Assembly: GCA_002449595.1 (NCBI GenBank)
Contig: DJXE01000020.1
Span: forward strand, 8,000 to 16,652
Reading direction: 5' to 3'
From: Lachnospiraceae bacterium UBA7012
GTDB taxonomy: Bacteria; Bacillota; Clostridia; Lachnospirales; Lachnospiraceae
Length of the DNA stretch: 8,653 bases
Shown: positions 1 through 6,317 of the stretch, one piece after another
Layout: each line of letters starts with the position of its first letter
How positions within the stretch are numbered: position 1 is the stretch's first letter
The notes under the pieces: generated by a model
Databases searched by the model: none
The model's input: only the letters and a program-made list of their open reading frames with translations
Told to the model about the DNA's origin: nothing
Program-made: the position numbers and the translations under genes

Positions 1-614
1 TGATCGGCTGGATGCAGAACTGGGAGACCTCTGCGGCCAGGCCGCCGGAGCTTCGGTTCGCCGGCCAGATGTCGCTGCCGCGGGAACTCTCTGTCCGGGA
101 CGGGCGGCTCTGCCAGAACCCGGTCCGGGAGCTGGAGCGGTATCGCGGCAAAAAGACGGTCTATGCGGACGTCCCGGTCCGGGAGAGAGCCGGCCTGAAA
201 GGCATCGGCGGAAGATGCCTCGACCTGTCGGTCACGGTCCGGCCGGAGCGCGGACAGGACGGTCTCGGCGTGTTCCGGATGTACGTCGCCGGCGACGACC
301 GGTACAGCACCCTGATCCGGTACCGCGCCGAAGCGGGGACGATCAAGGTGGACCGCACGCACAGCGGATTCCCGCACGACATCGTCAACATCCGGGAATT
401 CCCGGTCGGGAAGGACCTGAAGGAGCTCCGGCTCCGGCTCATCCTGGACCGTTACAGCCTGGAGCTGTTCGTGAACGACGGCGCGCAGGCGGCTTCATTC
501 GTGATCTACACAGGCGAGGAGGCGGAGGGGATAAGCTTTTTCTCCGAAGACGGCGTCAGGATCGACGTGGAACAGTACGAGCTGTGCGGCCGGCCGGAGG
601 ACGCAGGGCAGTAG
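1..614 (+). CDS. GH32 beta-fructosidase (sucrose/levan/inulin hydrolase type), C-terminal fragment
   Basis: This is the 3' end of a glycoside hydrolase family 32 gene; the 5' part lies outside the window. The first full codon is at position 3, the reading begins IGWMQNWET, and about 203 residues are visible before the TAG at 612-614. The segment GQMSLPRELSVRDGRL followed by NPVREL is the typical GH32 junction between the five-bladed catalytic propeller and the C-terminal beta-sandwich. The stretch SLELFVNDGAQAASFVIYT near the end is the usual edge of that sandwich. GH32 enzymes hydrolyse terminal or internal beta-fructosyl bonds in sucrose, sucrose-6-phosphate, inulin or levan. The catalytic Asp and Glu residues lie in the missing N-terminal part, so substrate, export and intactness cannot be judged. 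A terminator 5 nt after the stop shows that it ends its transcription unit. The family call is secure; the subfamily is open. Confidence 0.93.
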   Translation, partial: IGWMQNWETSAARPPELRFAGQMSLPRELSVRDGRLCQNPVRELERYRGKKTVYADVPVRERAGLKGIGGRCLDLSVTVRPERGQDGLGVFRMYVAGDDRYSTLIRYRAEAGTIKVDRTHSGFPHDIVNIREFPVGKDLKELRLRLILDRYSLELFVNDGAQAASFVIYTGEEAEGISFFSEDGVRIDVEQYELCGRPEDAGQ

Positions 615-618
615 GAAC

Positions 619-649
619 AAAGGCAGCGGGGCTTCTCCGCTGCCTTTTT
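619..649 (+). terminator. Rho-independent terminator after the GH32 gene
   Basis: An 11-bp perfect stem (AAAGGCAGCGG at 619-629 with CCGCTGCCTTT at 637-647) encloses a 7-nt loop, and the T run extends through 649. It starts 5 nt after the GH32 stop codon. It separates the GH32 gene from the downstream secreted repeat protein. Confidence 0.9.
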
Positions 650-674
650 ATGTTACGCAGTTGTTGCGCAGGCC

Positions 675-714
675 CTCATACACTGAACATGCACAACTAT
701 GCTGTATGAGGAGG
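675..714 (+). promoter_or_regulatory. Dyad touching the ribosome binding site of the repeat-protein gene
   Basis: The perfect 8-bp inverted repeat CTCATACA (675-682) / TGTATGAG (703-710) encloses 20 nt, including a further CAT/ATG pairing. The right arm ends inside the Shine-Dalgarno AGGAGG at 709-714, which sits 7 nt before the ATG at 722. It could be an operator in DNA or a hairpin partly covering the ribosome binding site. I could not place a convincing -35/-10 pair here, so the promoter position is unknown. The dyad is plain in the sequence; any regulatory role is inference. Confidence 0.35.
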
Positions 715-721
715 TCTGAAC

Positions 722-2308
722 ATGTTCAGCATTCAAAGAAATAGAAAACTACTGAAGGCCGCTGCGGCCGTGCTGTCCGCTCTGTGCATCATGGCGGTCA
801 GCATCCTTGCGGGCCCCGCTGTCACGGCACTTGCGGATGAAAACATCACGGTCGACGGCACGGTCACGGACAAGACGAGCGACACGATCCTCTACCTCTC
901 TACGTCCGGCGGAACGATGGCGATCAAGATCGACGGCAGCACGGACCTGACCGGCTGCAAGCTCCTGTACCCGGACAAGAAGGTGAAAGTGACCTGCGCG
1001 AGACAGAATGACGGATACCTGCACGCGTCGCGCATCGCGGCGATCCAGCAGAGCTCCGGCGGCAGCGCGTCGAACGTCCCCGGGGCGGTCTCCGTGTCCG
1101 GCACGATCAAGACCGGGACTTCGGATTCCATCCTTTTCCTTGATACCAGCGGCGGAACGATGCAGCTCAAGATCGACAGCAGCACCAACATGGATTCCTG
1201 CCGCGCGCTCACGGTCGGCAAGAAGATCACCGTCTCCACCGTCCGCGGCAGCGACGCTTACATGCATGCGCTGGTCATCACGGATTCCCAGAATTCTTCC
1301 TCCGGAAGCAGCTCTTCCGGAAGTTCTTCCAGTGCTTCCACACAGATCTCCGGCAACTCCGTCCAGGGCACAGTCGCCTCCGGAACGACCGCGGACATGC
1401 TGCTCCTGAACACGAGCGGCGGCCAGATGAAGCTGAAGATCGACGGCAGCACGGACCTTTCCGCCTGCAAAGTCCTGATTCCGGGCCGCACGGTCACGTC
1501 CGGCTGGGTGCGCGGCGATGACGCCTACCTTCACAGCACGAAGATCGTCGGCGCGTCGACGTCCTACAGCAATGCAAACGTCAACACCGGTTCGGCGGTC
1601 TCCGTCTCCGGCAAGGTGAGCGGAAACACGACCGAGAACATGCTCTACCTCGACACGAGCGGCGGCAAGATGGCGATCAAGATCGACAACTCCACGGCGA
1701 TGGGCTGCCGCGTCCTCTATGAGAACCAGTCCGTGACCGTCTCCGTCGCGCGCGGCGACGACGCCTATATGCACGCAGTCCGGATCGACGGGCAGGGCGG
1801 CAGCAGCTCCTCTTCGTCCTCTTCTTCCTCGTCCTCCCAGACCGTCACGCCGACCAGCGAGACGATCATGATCCAGGGCACCGTGAAGAGCGGCACGACC
1901 GAGAACGAGCTCCAGCTCGGCACGAGCGGCGGCGACATGAAGATCAAGATCGACGCGAACACGAACCTCTCCGTCTGCAAGACGCTGATCCCGAACGACA
2001 CCGTTGCGGTGGCGTGCTACCGCGGCAGCGACGCCTACTTCCACGCGTCCGTCATCACGGGCACGGTGCAGCCGGGCAGCGCTTCGGTCGACGGCAGCAG
2101 TGCCGTGACCGTCACCGGCAAGGTCGCCTCTGGCACGAAGGGCAACCTCCTGTATCTCGTCACCGACGGCGGCACGATGCAGATCAAGCTCGACACTGGC
2201 ACTTCGATGAACGGCGTCCGCGTCCTCACGCAGGACCGCAGCGTCAAGGTCTCCGTCGCCCGCGGCTCCGACGCTTACATGCACGCGGTGTCGATCTCGG
2301 CGAACTGA
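722..2308 (+). CDS. Secreted six-repeat all-beta protein with poly-serine linkers, function unknown
   Basis: This is a 528-residue exported protein that I cannot assign to a named family. Residues 1-38 form a classic signal peptide: basic N-region RNRKLLK, an Ala/Leu/Val-rich core, and a likely cleavage after ALA38 before DENITV. No LPXTG motif, lipobox or C-terminal membrane anchor is visible, so release or non-covalent wall association is expected. The mature part is six copies of a domain of about 65 residues, at roughly 41-106, 122-187, 212-276, 293-355, 380-446 and 461-526. Each follows the pattern G-x-V/I, L-x-T-S/D-G-G-x-M-x-x-K-I/L-D, a variable loop, V-x-V, R-G-x-D-A-Y-x-H-A. The alternating polar/hydrophobic pattern suggests a small beta-barrel or OB-like fold (inference; DUF5666-type domains would be the first comparison). 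Serine-rich linkers lie at 188-210 and 356-379, the second with 12 consecutive serines. The start is supported by AGGAGG 7 nt upstream. The gene is probably monocistronic, with terminators on both sides. Confidence 0.85.
   Translation: MFSIQRNRKLLKAAAAVLSALCIMAVSILAGPAVTALADENITVDGTVTDKTSDTILYLSTSGGTMAIKIDGSTDLTGCKLLYPDKKVKVTCARQNDGYLHASRIAAIQQSSGGSASNVPGAVSVSGTIKTGTSDSILFLDTSGGTMQLKIDSSTNMDSCRALTVGKKITVSTVRGSDAYMHALVITDSQNSSSGSSSSGSSSSASTQISGNSVQGTVASGTTADMLLLNTSGGQMKLKIDGSTDLSACKVLIPGRTVTSGWVRGDDAYLHSTKIVGASTSYSNANVNTGSAVSVSGKVSGNTTENMLYLDTSGGKMAIKIDNSTAMGCRVLYENQSVTVSVARGDDAYMHAVRIDGQGGSSSSSSSSSSSSQTVTPTSETIMIQGTVKSGTTENELQLGTSGGDMKIKIDANTNLSVCKTLIPNDTVAVACYRGSDAYFHASVITGTVQPGSASVDGSSAVTVTGKVASGTKGNLLYLVTDGGTMQIKLDTGTSMNGVRVLTQDRSVKVSVARGSDAYMHAVSISAN
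842..2302 (+). repeat. Three tandem copies of an A-B domain pair (about 510-bp period) inside the repeat protein
   Basis: The conserved first glycine of the A domains is at residues 46, 216 and 386, a spacing of exactly 170 residues (510 bp). The same glycine of the B domains is at 127, 297 and 466 (170, then 169). A domains carry Leu in the S/N-T-D/N-L motif and Leu or Phe in the Y-x-H motif. B domains carry Met at both positions in all three copies. Serine-rich linkers follow only the B domains of pairs 1 and 2. The pattern indicates that a two-domain unit was duplicated as a block. Confidence 0.85.
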
Positions 2309-2368
2309 GTATCGGGCTGAGCGGAGGGCTGGGTGCCGGCTGGAAACAGCAATCATCCGGAACATTTC

Positions 2369-2420
2369 AAAGGACTGTCACACTGGTGTGCTGGCACACC
2401 AGCTGCGGCGGTCCTTTTCT
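2369..2420 (+). terminator. Rho-independent terminator after the repeat-protein gene
   Basis: The outer stem AAAGGAC (2369-2375) pairs with GTCCTTT (2411-2417). An inner perfect 8-bp stem, CTGGTGTG (2383-2390) with CACACCAG (2395-2402), closes a CTGG loop. A T-rich tail TTTTCTT follows. It lies about 60 nt after the stop codon. The 60 nt between stop and stem contain nothing recognisable. Confidence 0.85.
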
Positions 2421-2427
2421 TATACTT

Positions 2428-2700
2428 GCAACTGACTCGCTTGCGGACTTATCTACCGCAATTGACGATTATCGTGATTGCGGTAGACAGGCCAAGAAGA
2501 ATTGTCTACCGCAATAGATAATTCTGGTAAATGTGGTAGAAAGGCCAAGAAGAATTAGCAACCGCAATAGATAATTCTGGTAAATGCGGTAGAAAGACCA
2601 AGAAGAATTAGCAACCGCAATTGATAATTCTGGTAAATGTGGTAGACAGGCCAAGAAGAATTGTCTACCGCAATTAATATTTCTTGTAAATGCGGTAAAC
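2428..2700 (+). repeat. 53-bp tandem direct-repeat array with alternating inverted arms
   Basis: Four 53-bp units lie head to tail at 2481-2533, 2534-2586, 2587-2639 and 2640-2692. A degenerate unit precedes them (2428-2480, only its second half matches), and a truncated start of another follows from 2693. By hand count, units 1/2 match at 48 of 53 positions, 2/3 at 50 of 53 and 1/4 at 48 of 53. Unit 1 has 22 G+C of 53, visibly lower than the flanking genes. The core arm ATTGCGGTAG and its complement CTACCGCAAT alternate along the array. The best hairpins are 2452-2462 with 2477-2487 (11 bp) and 2477-2489 with 2503-2515 (13 bp perfect, 13-nt loop); they share an arm and so exclude each other. 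A period of 53 is not a multiple of 3, which argues against coding. The array lies in the 606-bp gap between two genes. Its role is unknown: possibly a structured RNA, a protein-binding array or a dispersed intergenic repeat. Confidence 0.9.
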
Positions 2701-2720
2701 AGATATTTTGCGCAAGAGAA

Positions 2721-2750
2721 CTGATTCCGACAGGCCTGACATGATATACT
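2721..2750 (+). promoter_or_regulatory. Candidate extended -10 promoter for the esterase operon
   Basis: TATACT at 2745-2750 is a good -10 box and is preceded by TGA at 2742-2744, an extended -10 (TGn) motif. The weak -35 candidate CTGATT at 2721-2726 lies 18 bp upstream. The start point would fall near 2757, giving a leader of about 158 nt before the ATG at 2915. It is the best promoter-like sequence downstream of the 53-bp array, which ends about 25 bp upstream. It is predicted by eye only. Confidence 0.45.
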
Positions 2751-2756
2751 GAACGA

Positions 2757-2914
2757 TAGGGCGGTCGGTTTCAAGGGGAAGAGAAACAGACCGCACCAGC
2801 GAAATACTCATTCTCAGACCAGATCTGAAAAAGAGGGGAGCTGCCGGGGGCAAAGCAGGCAGCTGCAAATGACATCGGGCTTCCAGGAAGCCCGGAAAGG
2901 GGTGGAATTCTGTT
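2757..2914 (+). promoter_or_regulatory. Structured 5' leader of the first esterase gene (three hairpins)
   Basis: Three stems follow one another. The first is 2761-2772 with 2783-2794 (11 of 12 bp). The second is AGCTGCC 2839-2845 with GGCAGCT 2858-2864. The third is CGGGCTT 2876-2882 with AAGCCCG 2888-2894 around a 5-nt loop. The last stem ends a few bases before the ribosome binding site (AAAGGGGTGG, 2896-2905, 9 nt before the ATG). No T run follows it, so it is not a standard intrinsic terminator. It could affect translation or mRNA stability. I do not recognise a known riboswitch or T-box core. Confidence 0.4.
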
Positions 2915-4537
2915 ATGTATCCTAAAAAGCTGACAAGATCCGTCATCTCGAACCCGGATTACCCCGTGGTTCAGACAAAGGCGGGCAAGGTGAGGGGACT
3001 TTTGGAGGAAGGGACCTTCATCTTCCGCGGCGTTCCGTACGCGCAGGCAAAGCGCTTTCAGATGCCGGAAGAAGTGACGCCGTGGGAAGGCACGAGAAGA
3101 TGCAACGTCTTCGGGCCGGTGTGCAAGGAGATCCACACGCCGATCGCGCACGACGAGTACAACGTGCCGCACTTCCATTACTCGCAGGACGAGGACTGCC
3201 TCAACCTGAACCTGTGGACACAGCACATTAATGACGGCGCGAAGAAGCCGGTCATGGTCTGGTTCCACGGCGGCGGACACGCGACGGGCTCCTCGATCGA
3301 ACTCTACGCGTACGACGGCATGGAGCTGTCGGAATTCGGCGACGTGGTCGTCGTCTCCGTCAACCACCGTCTCAACTGCATCGGCTATCTCGACCTCTCC
3401 TCCTTCGGAGAGCAGTATAAGTACACCGGCAACCTCGGCACCGCCGACATGGTCGCGTCCCTCAAGTGGGTGCACGACAACATCGCCGGCTTCGGCGGAG
3501 ACCCGGACAACGTCACGATCTTCGGACAGTCGGGCGGCGGCGGAAAGGTGCACACCCTTCTGCAGACGCCGGCCGCGGACGGCCTCTTTCACAAGGCGAT
3601 CATCCAGAGCGGCCTGATCGAGGGCAGCCCCGACAACGACCAGGAGAAGGCCCGGAAGATGGGCGAACTGACCGCGGAGCACCTCGGCCTGACAAAAGAG
3701 ACGATCGCGAAAATCGAGACGATCCCTTACTACAAGCTCGCGCGCGCGGCACAGCAGGCGGCCGCCGACCTCGGTACGCCGATCGGAACGATGATCGGCT
3801 GGGGACCGGTGTGTGACGGTGACTACTATCTTGGATCGGGGCTGTATCATCCTTTTCGCGAGGAGACGAAGCAGATCCCGATGCTGGTCGGCAACGTGCT
3901 CGGCGAATTCGACCAGAACTTCAACTGCATCTACGCGGACGGCTCCAAGAACGACTGGGACGACGCCCTCGTGGAGAAGATCATCTCCGAGAAGTACGGC
4001 AGCCAGGCGGAGGCGGTGAAGGCGGCGTTCGCACAGGCCTATCCGGAGAAAAAGATCGTGGACTGCCTCTTCACAAGCAGGATCTGGAGGCAGGCGCACA
4101 AGATGTTCTGCGACTTCCGCGCGGAGCAGGGCTGCGCTCCCTGCTACAACTGGCTGTTTACGATGGAGCTCCCGATGAACGGCGGCACCGTGCCGTGGCA
4201 CAACGCGGACGAGGCCTACATGTTCCACAACGCGAACTATCTCGAGGCGGAGTACATTCCCGGCGTCTCCGAGCAGCTGCAGGATATCATGACCGGCGCG
4301 TGGGTGGCGTTCGCCTATACCGGCGACCCGAACCATCCCGGCATGAAGGTATGGCCGCCTGTGAAGGACGGCAACGGCGCCTGCATGCTCTTTGACAGAG
4401 ACTCGCGCACCGTGTACCACCACGACGACGCGCTGATGGAGGCGCTGGATCCGAGGATCCTGCCGCCGAAGCCGGTGACGATCCCGATGGAAGAGGACGC
4501 CGGCACCTTCGGCTGCGGCCCGAGACAGAGCCTGTGA
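2915..4537 (+). CDS. Type-B carboxylesterase, first tandem copy (540 aa)
   Basis: This is a carboxylesterase/lipase of the type-B (COesterase, ESTHER block C) family, which hydrolyses carboxylic esters through a Ser-Glu-His triad. The N-terminal VRGLLEEGTFIFRGVPYA (residues 27-44) is the family opening. E93-D94-C95-L96 is the second family signature. HGGG 118-121 forms the oxyanion hole. GQSGGGG places the nucleophile at Ser206. Glu331 in LGEF and His429 in PWHNADE complete the likely triad. No signal peptide or membrane segment is present, so the protein is predicted cytoplasmic, unlike many secreted esterases of this family. Length is normal. The start at 2915 is supported by a GG-rich ribosome binding site and by alignment of its N-terminus with the downstream paralogue. 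It is the first gene of a probable three-hydrolase operon and follows a structured leader. Substrate unknown: acetyl, feruloyl, p-nitrobenzyl-type or xenobiotic esters are all possible. Confidence 0.93.
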   Translation: MYPKKLTRSVISNPDYPVVQTKAGKVRGLLEEGTFIFRGVPYAQAKRFQMPEEVTPWEGTRRCNVFGPVCKEIHTPIAHDEYNVPHFHYSQDEDCLNLNLWTQHINDGAKKPVMVWFHGGGHATGSSIELYAYDGMELSEFGDVVVVSVNHRLNCIGYLDLSSFGEQYKYTGNLGTADMVASLKWVHDNIAGFGGDPDNVTIFGQSGGGGKVHTLLQTPAADGLFHKAIIQSGLIEGSPDNDQEKARKMGELTAEHLGLTKETIAKIETIPYYKLARAAQQAAADLGTPIGTMIGWGPVCDGDYYLGSGLYHPFREETKQIPMLVGNVLGEFDQNFNCIYADGSKNDWDDALVEKIISEKYGSQAEAVKAAFAQAYPEKKIVDCLFTSRIWRQAHKMFCDFRAEQGCAPCYNWLFTMELPMNGGTVPWHNADEAYMFHNANYLEAEYIPGVSEQLQDIMTGAWVAFAYTGDPNHPGMKVWPPVKDGNGACMLFDRDSRTVYHHDDALMEALDPRILPPKPVTIPMEEDAGTFGCGPRQSL

Positions 4538-4624
4538 TGCGGCTGCGGGACGTGGGATGCGCAGAAATGCTTCACACGTTCTGACATGCGCTGCTGAATT
4601 CGAGTTCATGAGGAGAGCGATCTT

Positions 4625-6244
4625 ATGTACATGAAGAAACTTACGAGCCAGGTCGTCATGACCTATGACGATCCGGTGGCGGATACAAAATACGGCAAGG
4701 TCCGCGGCCTGAAGACGGACGGCACTTACATCTTCCGCGGGATCCGGTACGCGAAGGCGAAGAGGTTCCACATGCCGGAAGAGCCGGACAAGTGGGAAGG
4801 CGTGAAGGGCGCTTATTCCTTCGGCTACGTGTGCTCCGAGCTCAACACGCCGATCGCGCACGACAACGACACGGTGCAGCATTTCTACTATCCGCAGAAC
4901 GAGCACTGCCAGTACCTGAACATCTGGACGCAGCACCTGGACAAGTCCGCGAAGCGGCCGGTCATGGTATGGCTGCACGGCGGCGGATGGTTTTCCGGGT
5001 CTTCGGTGGAACTGATCTCTTATGACGGCGAGAATCTCTCGGCATACGGCGACGTGGTCGTCGTCTCCGTCAACCACAGACTGAATGTGCTCGGCTATCT
5101 CGACCTGTCCGAGTACGGCGAGGAATACGCGAACTCCGGGAATGTCGGTCTCGCTGACCTCGTCGCTTCCCTGAAGTGGGTGAAGGAAAACATCGAGAAC
5201 TTCGGCGGCGACCCGGACAACGTCACGATCTTCGGACAGTCGGGCGGCGGCGGAAAGGTGGCGTATCTCCTGCAGACCCCTGCGGCGGACGGCCTGTATC
5301 ACAGGGGCATCATCCAGTCGGGCGGCACGTTCGGCCACGGCGGCGCCGACGAGGTCAGGCACTGCGGCGAAGTGAGCCGGCTGGCGGCGAAGCGCATTCT
5401 CGAGCGCCTGCACATCGCGCCGGAGAATGTGAAAGAGATCGAGACCGTGCCATGGGAGGATCTCGCGCAGGCGACGATGGAAGCGATCTGGCTCATCCGC
5501 GAGGAGGACGGCGAGGAGGTCTCCTGGGAGCCGGTTTATGACGGAAAGTATTTCATGGGCGATCCCGTGGATATGGGATACCGGAAGGAGACGATCGGAA
5601 CGCCGATGATCATCGGCACATGCTTCAGCGAGTTCGCCGGCACGCACGACCGCAACTACGACGAGCAGCCGAAGGCGCTCTGGAGCGAGGAAAAGGCGGA
5701 CGCGATCATCGCGCGTACGTTTGGAGATAAGACGGCGCGGATGAATGAGCTTTTCGCGAAAGCGTATCCCGACAGGCAGAAGCAGGATCTCCTGTTTGTG
5801 GACCTGCGGTTCCGGAAGCCGGCGATGGATTACATCAAGGGCTTTACCGCTGCGGGCGGAAAGATCTGGAACTACATGTTCAACCTGGAGACGCCTTACA
5901 ACTACGGCACGACCGCGTGGCACAACGCGGAGGAGTGCTACTGCTTCCGCAACGCGGCTTATCTGGAGTACGAGTACATCCCGGAAGTTTCCGAGAAGTT
6001 GGAGGACGAGGTCAGCGGCGCATGGCTCGCGTTCGCGAAGAACGGAGACCCGAACTGCGCGGCGATCCCCGCGTGGCCGGCGTGCACTGCAGACAGCATC
6101 CCGTGCATCTGTTTCGACAAGGTCACGGACGTCCGCACGGATCACGACAAAGAACTTGTCGGCGAGTATCCTGAGATCGAGGCGCCCGGGTTCCCGCTCA
6201 GCAGCAAGATGTACGCGTTCTATGGCGTGAAGCCGGAAGACTGA
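4625..6244 (+). CDS. Type-B carboxylesterase, second tandem copy (539 aa)
   Basis: This is a paralogue of the preceding esterase. The first 230 residues align without gaps, with 151 identities by hand count; the rest is clearly more diverged and needs gaps. Catalytic features are HGGG 118-121, Ser206 in GQSGGGG, Glu336 in FSEF and His433 in AWHNAEE, so the triad is intact. The second family signature is altered: E-D-C-L of copy one is E-H-C-Q (93-96) here. There is no signal peptide. AGGAG at 4611-4615 lies 9 nt before the ATG; MYMKKLT matches MYPKKLT of copy one, which favours 4625 over the in-frame ATG at 4631. The 87-nt gap from copy one has no T-tailed terminator, so co-transcription is likely. 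The diverged C-terminal half, which helps shape the substrate pocket in this family, suggests different substrates for the two enzymes (inference). Confidence 0.93.
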   Translation: MYMKKLTSQVVMTYDDPVADTKYGKVRGLKTDGTYIFRGIRYAKAKRFHMPEEPDKWEGVKGAYSFGYVCSELNTPIAHDNDTVQHFYYPQNEHCQYLNIWTQHLDKSAKRPVMVWLHGGGWFSGSSVELISYDGENLSAYGDVVVVSVNHRLNVLGYLDLSEYGEEYANSGNVGLADLVASLKWVKENIENFGGDPDNVTIFGQSGGGGKVAYLLQTPAADGLYHRGIIQSGGTFGHGGADEVRHCGEVSRLAAKRILERLHIAPENVKEIETVPWEDLAQATMEAIWLIREEDGEEVSWEPVYDGKYFMGDPVDMGYRKETIGTPMIIGTCFSEFAGTHDRNYDEQPKALWSEEKADAIIARTFGDKTARMNELFAKAYPDRQKQDLLFVDLRFRKPAMDYIKGFTAAGGKIWNYMFNLETPYNYGTTAWHNAEECYCFRNAAYLEYEYIPEVSEKLEDEVSGAWLAFAKNGDPNCAAIPAWPACTADSIPCICFDKVTDVRTDHDKELVGEYPEIEAPGFPLSSKMYAFYGVKPED

Positions 6245-6256
6245 TAATGCATAACC

Positions 6257-6287
6257 GCACCCGCAGCTGCCTGGCGGCTGCGGGTGT
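6257..6287 (+). other. Intercistronic hairpin between second esterase and third hydrolase
   Basis: CACCCGCAGC (6258-6267) pairs perfectly with GCTGCGGGTG (6277-6286) around a 9-nt loop, with a further G-T pair outside. No T run follows, so full termination is unlikely. It may protect upstream mRNA from 3' decay or lower expression of the third gene. Confidence 0.55.
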
Positions 6288-6317
6288 CTGTGATGAGACA
6301 GGAAGGAAAGACAAGAT

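Noticed and set aside
215..709. 164-codon + frame overlapping the GH32 gene
   Set aside because: It is an out-of-frame, Arg/Gly/Pro-rich shadow of the GH32 frame and runs through its terminator.
1..2308. Functional link between the GH32 enzyme and the secreted repeat protein (a carbohydrate-capture pair)
   Set aside because: A strong terminator separates them, and no carbohydrate-binding motif is recognisable in the repeats. Adjacency alone is not enough.
749..2365. 538-codon open frame on the - strand across the repeat-protein gene
   Set aside because: Same codon-bias shadow. The + strand has a signal peptide, a strong ribosome binding site and protein-level repeats, and the antisense repeats only reflect these.
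2428..2700. CRISPR array
   Set aside because: The whole 53-bp unit is conserved, so there are no unique spacers, and no cas genes are present.
2469..2774. 101-residue antisense frame with a recurring CGRQFFLACLP motif
   Set aside because: It lies in the 53-bp array. The motif recurs only because three 53-bp units make a multiple of three, and each unit is read in a different frame, so it is not a protein repeat.
2757..2914. Known riboswitch or T-box
   Set aside because: No T-box core or recognisable riboswitch consensus was found, and no antiterminator/terminator pair with a T run.
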